Origin: Gallionellaceae bacterium
GTDB lineage: Bacteria > Pseudomonadota > Gammaproteobacteria > Burkholderiales > Gallionellaceae
Direction of reading: 5' to 3'
Length of the DNA stretch: 5,854 nucleotides
Assembly (NCBI GenBank): GCA_031277195.1
Contig: JAITMU010000226.1
Location: 1-5,854 of the forward strand
The notes under the pieces were generated by a model that was not told where the DNA came from, did not search any database, and saw nothing but the letters and a program-made list of their open reading frames with translations. Positions 1 to 5,084 of the stretch are shown here, piece by piece. A program made the position numbers and the translations under genes. Each line of letters opens with the position of its first letter. The first letter of the stretch is position 1.

Positions 1-102
1 AGCGGGTTGATCAAAATCTTCCGGCGTAGCCGGACGATGGGTTTGTCCGCTACGCGGGGTGTTTGTTTTTTGCTGGATTCCAGCTTTCGCTGGAATGACG
101 GG
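1..102. repeat. Partial copy of a MITE/REPIN-like intergenic element (copy 1)
   Basis: This stretch aligns almost base for base with 2431-2533, including the shared core TTTGTCCGCTACGCGG and the terminal half-palindrome ATTCCAGC-TTTC-GCTGGAAT at 77-96, followed by GACG. The full copy at 2405-2532 has an additional left inverted arm, which for this copy would lie just upstream of the window. The element is non-coding. Dispersed copies of this kind are usually non-autonomous elements mobilised in trans, but no transposase is visible here, so mobility is inferred. Confidence 0.75.
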
Positions 103-112
103 GAGATTAATT

Positions 113-144
113 CCCTCTCCCCGCTTGCGGGGAGAGGGAGTTTT
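113..144 (+). terminator. GC-rich perfect hairpin, possible terminator
   Basis: A perfect 12-bp stem (CCCTCTCCCCGC at 113-124 and its complement at 127-138) has a two-base TT gap, so in practice the loop would open further. It is followed by AG and then TTTT at 141-144. The stem is strong but the T-run is short, so a rho-independent terminator for a gene left of the window is possible but not certain. The stem also resembles the CCCTCTCCC hairpins at 5241-5263 and 5391-5413, so it may be a member of that repeat family. Confidence 0.4.
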
Positions 145-170
145 GTCGGTTGGCAACGTGAGATACCGTG

Positions 171-199
171 ATTACGCCACGGATGACGCACAACATAAT
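171..199 (+). promoter_or_regulatory. Weak candidate promoter for the GntR-like gene
   Basis: CATAAT at 194-199 matches the sigma-70 -10 consensus in five of six positions and lies in the only AT-rich patch ahead of the gene. At 17-bp spacing the -35 position (171-176, ATTACG) matches only three of six. If used, transcription would begin around 206, at the edge of the palindrome at 206-228. The call rests on motif similarity alone. Confidence 0.25.
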
Positions 200-205
200 A
201 ATTAA

Positions 206-228
206 TCATTTCGTCATGTGCGAAATGA
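206..228. promoter_or_regulatory. 8-bp inverted repeat, candidate operator or leader hairpin
   Basis: TCATTTCG at 206-213 and CGAAATGA at 221-228 are perfect inverted repeats separated by 7 bases, 25 bases upstream of the preferred start codon at 254. GntR-family regulators bind as dimers to short palindromes and often autoregulate, so this is a reasonable operator candidate for the adjacent gene. It could instead form a small hairpin in the 5' leader. There is no second copy in the window to support a binding-site consensus. Confidence 0.35.
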
Positions 229-244
229 AGGTTTAACCAAAAAA

Positions 245-250
245 AGGGGA
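245..250 (+). promoter_or_regulatory. Ribosome binding site deciding the ATG at 254
   Basis: AGGGGA at 245-250 lies just ahead of ATG 254, with a rather short 3-base spacer. The frame is also open upstream to a GTG at 218, but that codon has no purine-rich site before it and falls inside the palindrome at 206-228. ATG 254 is therefore preferred. Confidence 0.5.
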
Positions 251-253
251 ACC

Positions 254-1144
254 ATGCAGTCGCTCCATTTCAAGAATAACGCCGATTTTTCCGATGGGGA
301 TAATGAGATGTTGGCGTCGGCGGAGATTGCGCCGAGCAAAAAACCTTGTCCGCAGGCGGTGACGCGAAAAATAAAAAGTTCGATTTCTGATCGCCATGTG
401 TCGCCGGTGCTGCGGGCGCTGCCAGCGGCGCGGTTGCAGATGGGGACGTTGACGGGCGTCAAGGCGAAAATTTACAACCAGTTGTGGCGATCCATTGCGG
501 AGGGGCGGGTCAAGCCGGGGACGAAGTTGCAGGAGAGGCTGATCCGGGAGCAGATGGATGTCAGCCGGATGCTGGTCATCAGCGTGTTTCAGCAGATGGC
601 GGCGGAGGGCATTGTGGTGTTTCCGATGAACAAGTCGCCCTACGTTGCGAGGCCGTCGCCCCGTGAGGCGCAGGATGTGCTGACGGCGCTGGATTTGAAC
701 ATGGCGCATGTGATTTGGGAATTGTCCGCGCAGTCGCGGCAGATTCCAGAGGAGCAACGCGACTGGATTGATCGGCATTTGCGGATGATGACGGATGATT
801 TGCCGACGGCGCATTTGCTGGAGTCGGAGTTGTTGATTCTGCTGGCGGTGGTTTGTGGCAATGTTCTGCTCACCGAACAGGTGACTCGCGCGGTGGTGTT
901 GCGGACGTTATCGTTGAAGTTGTACAGCGAGTTCCCGCCGAAGTCTTGGTCGTTTGCGTCCTGGCGAAGTTTGGTCGACGCGATTTTCGCGCACCAGCCT
1001 GAGGTGGCGCTGCGGGAATATGAGGCACGGTCGCTTGAGTTGCGGCGCAGTATGCGGTTTGGGATGAGCTATCAGGAGTATCAGGATATTGCGCGCTCGT
1101 TTGAAACGGTGCCGAGGGGATTCGGCAGGCTGGGTGGAGCGTAG
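254..1144 (+). CDS. Divergent GntR-family (FadR/FCD-like) transcriptional regulator
   Basis: The 296-residue product from ATG 254 is probably a cytoplasmic DNA-binding regulator. Residues 1-69 are a basic, low-complexity extension without a recognisable domain. Residues about 70-123 match the GntR winged helix: an IYNQLWRSIAEGRVKPGTKL-like start, then the helix-turn-helix around 102-112, then EGIV. Residues about 138-273 resemble the all-helical FCD effector domain, including its CGN-x-LL motif. Two key sites are altered. The usual SRTPVREAL of the recognition helix reads SRMLVISVF (104-112). The FCD metal-ligand histidines are replaced by Leu194, Trp237 and about Arg259, while the ligand Asp position is Glu190. 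Ligand and target are unknown. The last five codons (RLGGA) and the TAG stop lie inside a dispersed repeat, so the natural C-terminus may have been changed. Alternative starts are GTG 218 and ATG 308. The family call is fairly sure; the function is not. Confidence 0.8.
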   Translation: MQSLHFKNNADFSDGDNEMLASAEIAPSKKPCPQAVTRKIKSSISDRHVSPVLRALPAARLQMGTLTGVKAKIYNQLWRSIAEGRVKPGTKLQERLIREQMDVSRMLVISVFQQMAAEGIVVFPMNKSPYVARPSPREAQDVLTALDLNMAHVIWELSAQSRQIPEEQRDWIDRHLRMMTDDLPTAHLLESELLILLAVVCGNVLLTEQVTRAVVLRTLSLKLYSEFPPKSWSFASWRSLVDAIFAHQPEVALREYEARSLELRRSMRFGMSYQEYQDIARSFETVPRGFGRLGGA

Positions 1145-1208
1145 CGATACCCAGCAAGTTGGCGAGACCGAGCGTGCTGGGTATCGCCTGCGGCTCCACC
1201 CAGCCTAC
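1127..1208. repeat. REPIN-like inverted repeat overlapping the 3' end of the regulator gene
   Basis: Outer arms AGGCTGGGTGGAGC (1127-1140) and its exact complement (1193-1206) enclose inner arms CGATACCCAGCA (1145-1156) and TGCTGGGTATCG (1175-1186), with an 18-base loop. The right arm, read on the minus strand, begins GTAG followed by an imperfect palindrome, which is the layout of REP sequences recognised by RAYT (TnpA_REP) proteins. Bases 1175-1209 match 1945-1979 with one difference, so this is a dispersed family. Assignment to the RAYT/REP type is inferred from the GTAG tag and the paired inverted arrangement. Confidence 0.75.
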
Positions 1209-1216
1209 GACCCGAT

Positions 1217-1244
1217 CGTCATTCCAGCGAAAGCTGGAATGACG
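1217..1244. repeat. Perfect 12-bp hairpin repeat with GAAA loop
   Basis: CGTCATTCCAGC (1217-1228), GAAA (1229-1232) and GCTGGAATGACG (1233-1244) form a perfect hairpin. The same words make up the ends of the MITE-like elements at 1-102 and 2405-2532, so this is a solo end or minimal copy of that family. No T-run follows, so it is not called a terminator. Confidence 0.75.
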
Positions 1245-1257
1245 AGAAATAATTATT

Positions 1258-1299
1258 CCTTCCCCCGTTCACGGGGGAAGGGTAGGATGGGGGGGTTAT
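1258..1299. repeat. C-rich hairpin repeat, related to the repeats before cca
   Basis: CCTTCCCCCGT (1258-1268) and ACGGGGGAAGG (1271-1281) form a nearly loop-less palindrome, followed by TAGGATGGGGGGG. The order, hairpin then GGTAGG then a G-run, parallels 5301-5342 (CCCCTCTCCC hairpin, then GGTAGGGGAGAGGGGGG), so it is probably a diverged member of the same family. A smaller imperfect stem (CCTCGC 1309-1314, GCGAGG 1323-1328) follows in the leader of the next gene. Confidence 0.5.
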
Positions 1300-1365
1300 T
1301 TCCTCCACCCTCGCACGCGGAGGCGAGGACGGAACAGGTTTTCTAATTTCACTCAGGAAAAACAC

Positions 1366-1872
1366 ATGAGACATTACACACAAGCGATGATCTGCGTCGT
1401 TGCGCTTCTCACCCTTGCGGGCTGCACGACGACGACGAAGCATTACGATTGGGCGGAGGCGTCCAGTCCGGCGCGTCCGGCAAAACCCGCGCAGACGGTT
1501 GAGCCGCAACAGGTGGCGCTGGTTGAGGATTTCGCCGTCAACGCGGGCGACCGCATTTATTTCGACACGGATAAATCCGTGCTGCGCCCCGACGCGAAGG
1601 ACACGCTGGATCGCCAAATCGAATGGCTGACGCGCCATCCAGATGTGGCGGTGCGTCTGGAAGGCAATGCGGACGAGCGCGGCTCGGATGCGTACAACTA
1701 CGCCCTCGGCGAACGCCGCGCGCAAGCGGCGCGGGATTATCTGGTGGCGAACGGTATCTCCGCAACGCGGATTACCTCGGTTTCGTATGGCAAAACGCAG
1801 CCAATCGAATCTGGCCGCAGCGCGGAATCACTGGCGCGCAACCGGAATGTGCGGGTGATATTGGGGCAGTGA
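1366..1872 (+). CDS. pal: Peptidoglycan-associated lipoprotein (Pal/OmpA-C family)
   Basis: The 168-residue outer-membrane lipoprotein should bind peptidoglycan non-covalently and, if it is the true Pal, work with the Tol complex in cell-envelope constriction. A hydrophobic signal (residues 8-19) ends in the lipobox LAGC with lipidated Cys20; Thr at +2 favours outer-membrane sorting over the inner-membrane Asp signal. A Pro/Ala-rich linker (about 31-50) precedes the OmpA-like domain (about 61-168). The domain contains GDRIYFDTDK, NADERG and ALGERRAQAARDYL; Asp103 and Arg118 occupy the positions that contact diaminopimelate in OmpA-like domains. Length is normal for Pal. AGGA at 1355-1358 sits 7 bases before ATG, fixing the start. 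Neither tolB nor cpoB adjoins it: the upstream neighbour is a regulator and the downstream one is convergent. It could therefore be a second Pal-like lipoprotein rather than the tol-pal member. Confidence 0.92.
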   Translation: MRHYTQAMICVVALLTLAGCTTTTKHYDWAEASSPARPAKPAQTVEPQQVALVEDFAVNAGDRIYFDTDKSVLRPDAKDTLDRQIEWLTRHPDVAVRLEGNADERGSDAYNYALGERRAQAARDYLVANGISATRITSVSYGKTQPIESGRSAESLARNRNVRVILGQ

Positions 1873-1876
1873 GGGT

Positions 1877-1978
1877 GTAGGCTGGGTTGACCCCCGAAAC
1901 GCTTTTGATCGGGGGGAAACCCAGCAATACCGCACGGTTCGCTGTGCTGGGTATCGCCTGCGGCTCAACCCAGCCTAC
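1877..1978. repeat. REPIN-like inverted repeat between convergent genes, possible bidirectional terminator
   Basis: GTAGGCTGGGTTGA (1877-1890) and its exact complement (1965-1978) bound the element. Inside are a hairpin CCCCCGA (1891-1897) with TCGGGGG (1909-1915) and a second stem ACCCAGCA (1919-1926) with TGCTGGGT (1945-1952). Bases 1945-1979 match 1175-1209 with one mismatch. It starts 4 bases after the pal stop and ends 11 bases before the stop of the opposing gene, so a transcript from either side would end in a large stem. Termination or mRNA protection is inferred; there is no T-run on either side. Confidence 0.8.
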
Positions 1979-1989
1979 GGGTTATTGAT

Positions 1990-2283
1990 TCACAAGAACA
2001 ATTTCAACGCGGTGATTGATACCGCTGTCGAGGCAGTGACGGCGGCAAGCGTCAGACCGACGTGCCAGCGGATTTGTTCGTTCATCCGCGCGAGCATGTC
2101 CGAGCGTAATTGATGCCCGTCCTCTTTGGTCATCAGCCGATCCAGTAAAGTCTTTTCCATCTTGCTCTGATTCTCCGAAACATCAAACAGAATCGCCCGT
2201 TCAATCTTTCTCGCCTTGCTCGGTTCAATTCCCGCGTCGGCAAGGGCTTCGTAGATGTGCAGGGTTGCGTCGGTCATGGCCAT
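1990..2283 (-). CDS. Small C-terminally membrane-anchored helical protein, unknown function
   Basis: The 97-residue protein is not recognised as a named family. Residues 1-70 are charged and predicted helical by eye, with many Glu, Lys, Arg and Leu residues (IERAILFDVSENQSKMEKTL, then LRSDMLARMNEQIRW), and could form a short coiled coil. Residues about 75-97 are one hydrophobic segment ending at the C-terminus, which suggests a tail-anchored inner-membrane protein with its N-terminal part in the cytoplasm. The pattern of a short helical stalk plus a terminal membrane helix recalls small DUF1640/CCDC90-like bacterial proteins, but that resemblance is weak. AGGAG on the minus strand 7 bases before ATG 2283 gives good support that it is translated; a second ATG two codons in (2277) is less well placed. 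It converges on pal across the REPIN-like repeat. Confidence 0.75.
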   Translation of the reverse strand: MAMTDATLHIYEALADAGIEPSKARKIERAILFDVSENQSKMEKTLLDRLMTKEDGHQLRSDMLARMNEQIRWHVGLTLAAVTASTAVSITALKLFL

Positions 2284-2290
2284 GAGTGTA

Positions 2291-2295
2291 CTCCT
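2291..2295 (-). promoter_or_regulatory. Strong ribosome binding site for the small membrane-protein gene
   Basis: On the minus strand AGGAG occupies 2295 to 2291, with a 7-base spacer to ATG at 2283. It is the best Shine-Dalgarno match in the window and the main reason to believe the otherwise unrecognised gene downstream. Confidence 0.7.
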
Positions 2296-2350
2296 AAGTG
2301 GGGTGGATGGACACTCAGCGTGGCATGAATGGCGGAGGGGGAATAGCTAT

Positions 2351-2595
2351 CTAATCGGATAGGGTATCTCGGTTTGAAATTTTCGATCTATCCCGTCGTT
2401 ACTCCGTCATTCCAGCGAATGCTGGAATCCAGCGCATTTATCAAAATATTTCCGGCATAGCCGGACGACAAGGTTTTGTCCGCTACGCGGAGTGTATGTT
2501 CTTGCTGGATTCCAGCTTTCGCTGGAATGACGCGGGAGGTGGCAAGGGAATTCGTCAAAAATTTCAAACGTGAGACACGACTAATCGGACAGGGT
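2351..2595. repeat. Nested repeat structure: direct repeats around inverted repeats around a MITE-like core
   Basis: This is most of the 354-base gene-free stretch 2284-2637. CTAATCGGATAGGGT (2351-2365) recurs as CTAATCGGACAGGGT (2581-2595). Just inside, GTTTGAAATTTT (2372-2383) is the exact complement of 2558-2569, and flanking bases extend the match imperfectly (GTATCTC against GTGTCTC). The MITE-like element 2405-2532 lies in the middle. Direct repeats outside inverted repeats is the layout expected of an inserted element with a target duplication, but 15 bp with one mismatch is longer than most duplications, so recombination between copies is an alternative. No coding sequence was seen inside. 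Confidence 0.55.
2405..2532. mobile_element. 128-bp MITE/REPIN-like element with 29-bp inverted ends (copy 2)
   Basis: The left end (2405-2433) and the right end (2504-2532) are inverted repeats with one mismatch in 29 positions, and each is itself a hairpin (CCAGC-GAAT-GCTGG and CCAGC-TTTC-GCTGG). The interior has smaller palindromes (TCCGGCATAGCCGGA at 2450-2464; CCGCTACGCGG at 2480-2490) and no open reading frame. Positions 2431-2533 correspond to 1-102, so at least two copies exist in under 3 kb. Small size, inverted ends and multiple copies fit a non-autonomous element. No short target duplication immediately bounds it. Confidence 0.65.
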
Positions 2596-2620
2596 GAGTG
2601 AGGGCATGAGCGAAAAACGC

Positions 2621-2626
2621 TATACT
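2621..2626 (+). promoter_or_regulatory. -10 box of the tRNA-Arg promoter
   Basis: TATACT matches the -10 consensus in five of six positions and ends 11 bases before the tRNA 5' end, so transcription starting about 7 bases downstream would leave a leader of only 4-5 bases. No good -35 match is found at 16-18 bp spacing (GTGAGG at 2598-2603). The second direct repeat (2581-2595) ends just upstream, so repeat insertion may have altered the upstream promoter region. Confidence 0.5.
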
Positions 2627-2637
2627 ACGCAGGATTC

Positions 2638-2714
2638 GCGCTCGTAGCTCAGTTGGATAGAGTATTGGTTTCCGAAGCCAAGGGTCGTGGGTTCGACTCC
2701 CGCCGAGCGCGCCA
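2638..2714 (+). tRNA. tRNA-Arg, anticodon CCG
   Basis: The 77-nt sequence folds as a complete cloverleaf with an encoded CCA end. The acceptor stem is GCGCTCG (2638-2644) with CGAGCGC, then discriminator G and CCA (2712-2714). The D arm is GCTC/GAGT around AGTTGGATA. The anticodon stem TTGGT/GCCAA encloses loop TTCCGAA, giving anticodon CCG, which reads the arginine codon CGG. The variable loop is GGGTC and the T arm is GTGGG/CCCGC around TTCGACT. The D-arm and anticodon stems each contain one G-U closing pair, which is tolerated. It resembles the E. coli tRNA-Arg(CCG) in acceptor and D-arm sequence. As the CCA is encoded, the downstream Cca enzyme would be needed only for repair of this tRNA. 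Confidence 0.96.
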
Positions 2715-2724
2715 GAACCTTTCC

Positions 2725-2748
2725 GTGTCGGATAAGTCTATCCGGCAC
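2725..2748 (+). other. Stable hairpin between tRNA-Arg and the zinc-ribbon gene
   Basis: GTGTCGGATA (2725-2734) and TATCCGGCAC (2739-2748) pair over 10 bp with one G-U pair and a 4-base AGTC loop. It begins 10 bases after the tRNA CCA and ends 8 bases before the AAGGAA ribosome binding site at 2757-2762. No T-run follows, so it is a poor rho-independent terminator. It may mark the 3' trailer of the tRNA transcript or reduce read-through into the next gene; this role is inferred. Confidence 0.5.
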
Positions 2749-2769
2749 TGTCATTCAAGGAACCGCGCC

Positions 2770-3063
2770 ATGCAACAATGCTCCATTTGTCATACCGAAG
2801 TCGCCGATGATGTCATTTCCTGTCCGACCTGTGGCGCGATGCGCATCACCAGCCTGTCGCCTGCCGGTGCGATTGTGGGGTGGGCGAGCGCGGCGGTGGC
2901 GGTTTGCACGGTGTGTTTGTGGTCGGGCGTGGTCGTGCTGCCGTTGATGGGTATCAGCTTGAGCGGATTCCCCTGGCTGGCGCTGGCGGTGGGCACGGTG
3001 CTGTCCGTCGGTTTGTTGTGGTACGCGCGTTCGACGCGACGACCCCGCTGGATTCCGCGCTGA
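2770..3063 (+). CDS. Small zinc-ribbon protein with two membrane segments, unknown function
   Basis: The 97-residue product is not a named family I recognise. The N-terminus carries a zinc ribbon with Cys4-x2-Cys7 and Cys18-x2-Cys21 (CSIC and CPTCG), which should bind one zinc. Two hydrophobic stretches follow, about residues 32-60 and 67-85, separated by a short polar turn, and the C-terminus is strongly basic (ARSTRRPRWIPR). By the positive-inside rule both ends are probably cytoplasmic. Proteins of this build (double-Cys ribbon plus membrane helices) are common and mostly uncharacterised. The frame stays open back into the tRNA, but AAGGAA at 2757-2762, 7 bases before ATG 2770, fixes the start. 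It is followed 25 bases later by slt on the same strand, so the two may be co-transcribed, possibly by read-through from the tRNA promoter. Confidence 0.8.
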   Translation: MQQCSICHTEVADDVISCPTCGAMRITSLSPAGAIVGWASAAVAVCTVCLWSGVVVLPLMGISLSGFPWLALAVGTVLSVGLLWYARSTRRPRWIPR

Positions 3064-3088
3064 CGCGAGCGGGTGGAATCAGCCGGTG

Positions 3089-5056
3089 ATGAACATGGCG
3101 TCCTCCACGATGAAAAAATTCCTGTTTGCATTGCTGTTGCTGCCCGCTTGCGCGCTGGCGGCGGATTTGCCCGCGAGCGCGCAGGCGGACGCGGATTTTC
3201 TCGCGGTGCGCGAGGCTTTCCGTGTTGGCGATGCCGTTCGTTTTGAAGCCGCCGCCGCGCGGCTGGGCAATTCTCCGCTTGAGCCTTACGTCGCTTACTA
3301 CCGTTTGCGCATGAATCTGGACACGGCGAGCCCGGCTGTCGTGCGGGCGTTTCTCGCGCGACCTGACGACACGCCGGTGATCGACCGTCTGCGCGGGGAA
3401 TGGCTGAAGCTGCTCGGCAAGCGCGAGCAATGGGATCTTTTCCAGGACGAATATCCGCGCCTGCAAACCGGCGACACGGAACTGGCGTGCTATGCGATGC
3501 AGATGCGCGGCATGAAAGAGCCTGCTGTGATGATGGATGCGCGCAAGCTGTGGCTGTCCAGCGGCAAGGAGCAGCCGGAGAGTTGCAATCCGCCATTCGA
3601 CGCCGCGCGCGCGGTTGGCGTCATCACGGATGCCGACGTGTGGCAGCGGGTGCGTCTGGCGCTGGAAGCGGGCGGCACCGGCTTTGCCGCGCGACTGGCG
3701 CTGCGCTTGCCGCCGGACTACGCGCTGCGCCCCGCTTCATTGACGGCGGCGGCAGCCAATCCGGGCAAATACCTCGCCAAAGCCAAACTGGAGCGCGCCA
3801 GCACGGGGCAGCGCATGGTGGCGTTGTTTGCCTTGCGCGGTTTGTCCAGGCGCGACCCGGATGCGGCGCATGATCGCTGGAAAAAAATCGAGCAGAATTT
3901 CACGCCGGATGAGCGTCGCTATTTTTATGGCTGGCTCGGCCACGACGCAGCGCGCAAACTGAACGGGCGCGCGCTGGAATGGTATGTCAAGGCGGGCGAT
4001 GCGCCGCTGAACGATCAACAACTGACCTGGCGCGCGCGCGCCGCGTTGCGCGTGCTGGACTGGTCGGGGGTGCTGGCCGCCATCGAACAGATGCAGCCTC
4101 AGCAACAGCAGGAGGATGTCTGGCGCTATTGGCGCGGACGCGCGTTGCGCGCGCTGGCGTATTACCCCGAAGCGAATGCGGAGTTTGAATCGTTGCGCGG
4201 CAATTACGGTTTTTATGGTTTGCTCGCTGCGGATGAACGAGGCGATCCGCCGATGAGCGCGCTGGAGGCGGGTTATCAGCCCGGCGAAGACGAGTTGAAT
4301 GACATGCTCGCGCGTCCGCCAACGCAGCGCACGCTGGCGCTGTATCGCATGGATCTGCGCACCGAGGCATTCAAGGAATGGGCTTGGGAAGTGCGCAACT
4401 TCAACGACAAGCAGTTGCTCGCCGCCGCCGAAATCGCGCGGCGCAGCGGCATGTATGACCGCGCCATCAACACCGCCGAGCGCACCATGCAGTTGCATGA
4501 TTTCAGTCTGCGCTATCTGTCGCCGTATCGCGATGAACTGCGTGAACACGTTCAGCGTTACGATCTGGAAGAAGCCTGGGTGTATGGCCTGATGCGGCAG
4601 GAAAGCCGCTTTGTGGCGAAGGCCAAATCCAGGGTTGGCGCGGCGGGCATCATGCAGGTGATGCCGGCGACGGCGAAGTGGGTGGCGAAGCGTTTGGGCA
4701 TGAAAGATTATCGCCATGCGCTGATACACGAAGTGGACACCAATTTGAAACTGGGCACGTATTACATGAAAACCACGCTGGGCTGGTTTGACGGCAACGC
4801 CGCGCTGGCGTCTGCCGCCTACAACGCCGGCCCCGGACGCGCGCGCCAGTGGCGCGGCGACATCCCGCTCGAAGGCGCGATTTACGTCGAGACCATTCCG
4901 TTTGACGAGACGCGCGATTACGTCAAAAAAGTGATGAGCAACACCGTGTATTACGCGCAACTGTTCGGCCAGCCGCAGCAATCGCTCAAGCGACGCCTCG
5001 GCACCATCGCCGCAAAAGATGCGGTCAATCAACTGCCGATTCCAGATGAGCGGTAA
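3089..5056 (+). CDS. slt: Soluble lytic murein transglycosylase (Slt70 family)
   Basis: This periplasmic enzyme cleaves the MurNAc-GlcNAc bond of peptidoglycan and leaves 1,6-anhydro-MurNAc ends. Numbered from ATG 3089 (655 residues; E. coli Slt is of similar size), a signal peptide (MKKFLFALLLLPACALA, ending near residue 24) is followed by a long all-helical Ala/Arg/Leu-rich region (about 30-480) that fits the ring-forming U and L domains. The catalytic SLT domain is at about 490-620. Its motifs are complete: RQESRF with catalytic Glu505, GIMQVMP (520-526), AYNAGPG (577-583) and the C-terminal IPFDETRDYVKKV. The start is uncertain: GTG 3086, ATG 3089, 3095 and 3110 are all in frame and none has a good ribosome site. 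ATG 3110 gives the most typical signal peptide, and the mature protein is the same in each case. Cys21 before the cleavage site is in a poor lipobox (Pro at -2), so a lipoprotein is unlikely. It is followed by cca after a repeat-filled gap. Confidence 0.95.
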   Translation: MNMASSTMKKFLFALLLLPACALAADLPASAQADADFLAVREAFRVGDAVRFEAAAARLGNSPLEPYVAYYRLRMNLDTASPAVVRAFLARPDDTPVIDRLRGEWLKLLGKREQWDLFQDEYPRLQTGDTELACYAMQMRGMKEPAVMMDARKLWLSSGKEQPESCNPPFDAARAVGVITDADVWQRVRLALEAGGTGFAARLALRLPPDYALRPASLTAAAANPGKYLAKAKLERASTGQRMVALFALRGLSRRDPDAAHDRWKKIEQNFTPDERRYFYGWLGHDAARKLNGRALEWYVKAGDAPLNDQQLTWRARAALRVLDWSGVLAAIEQMQPQQQQEDVWRYWRGRALRALAYYPEANAEFESLRGNYGFYGLLAADERGDPPMSALEAGYQPGEDELNDMLARPPTQRTLALYRMDLRTEAFKEWAWEVRNFNDKQLLAAAEIARRSGMYDRAINTAERTMQLHDFSLRYLSPYRDELREHVQRYDLEEAWVYGLMRQESRFVAKAKSRVGAAGIMQVMPATAKWVAKRLGMKDYRHALIHEVDTNLKLGTYYMKTTLGWFDGNAALASAAYNAGPGRARQWRGDIPLEGAIYVETIPFDETRDYVKKVMSNTVYYAQLFGQPQQSLKRRLGTIAAKDAVNQLPIPDER

Positions 5057-5084
5057 CGAATTGCTGATGAGAATGATGGAAGGT

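Noticed and set aside
233..814. 193-codon open frame on the minus strand opposite the GntR-like gene
   Set aside because: It is antisense to a gene with recognisable winged-helix sequence; composition is Arg/His/Pro-rich with no motif and no clear ribosome site.
1089..1346. 85-codon open frame spanning the repeats upstream of pal
   Set aside because: It is composed almost entirely of palindromic repeat sequence (FPRSRGKGRMGG-type peptide) with no independent coding support.
1..2600. CRISPR array suggested by recurring short palindromes
   Set aside because: Repeats are irregularly spaced, of several unrelated types and separated by genes; there is no regular repeat-spacer pattern and no cas gene.
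2638..2714. tRNA-Arg as an integration (att) site for a genomic island
   Set aside because: No integrase, no phage genes and no direct repeat of the tRNA 3' end were found in the window; the downstream genes look ordinary.
2653..2769. Upstream extension of the zinc-ribbon gene into the tRNA
   Set aside because: The extension would encode tRNA sequence as protein. ATG 2770 has a proper ribosome site and the ribbon begins at residue 4.
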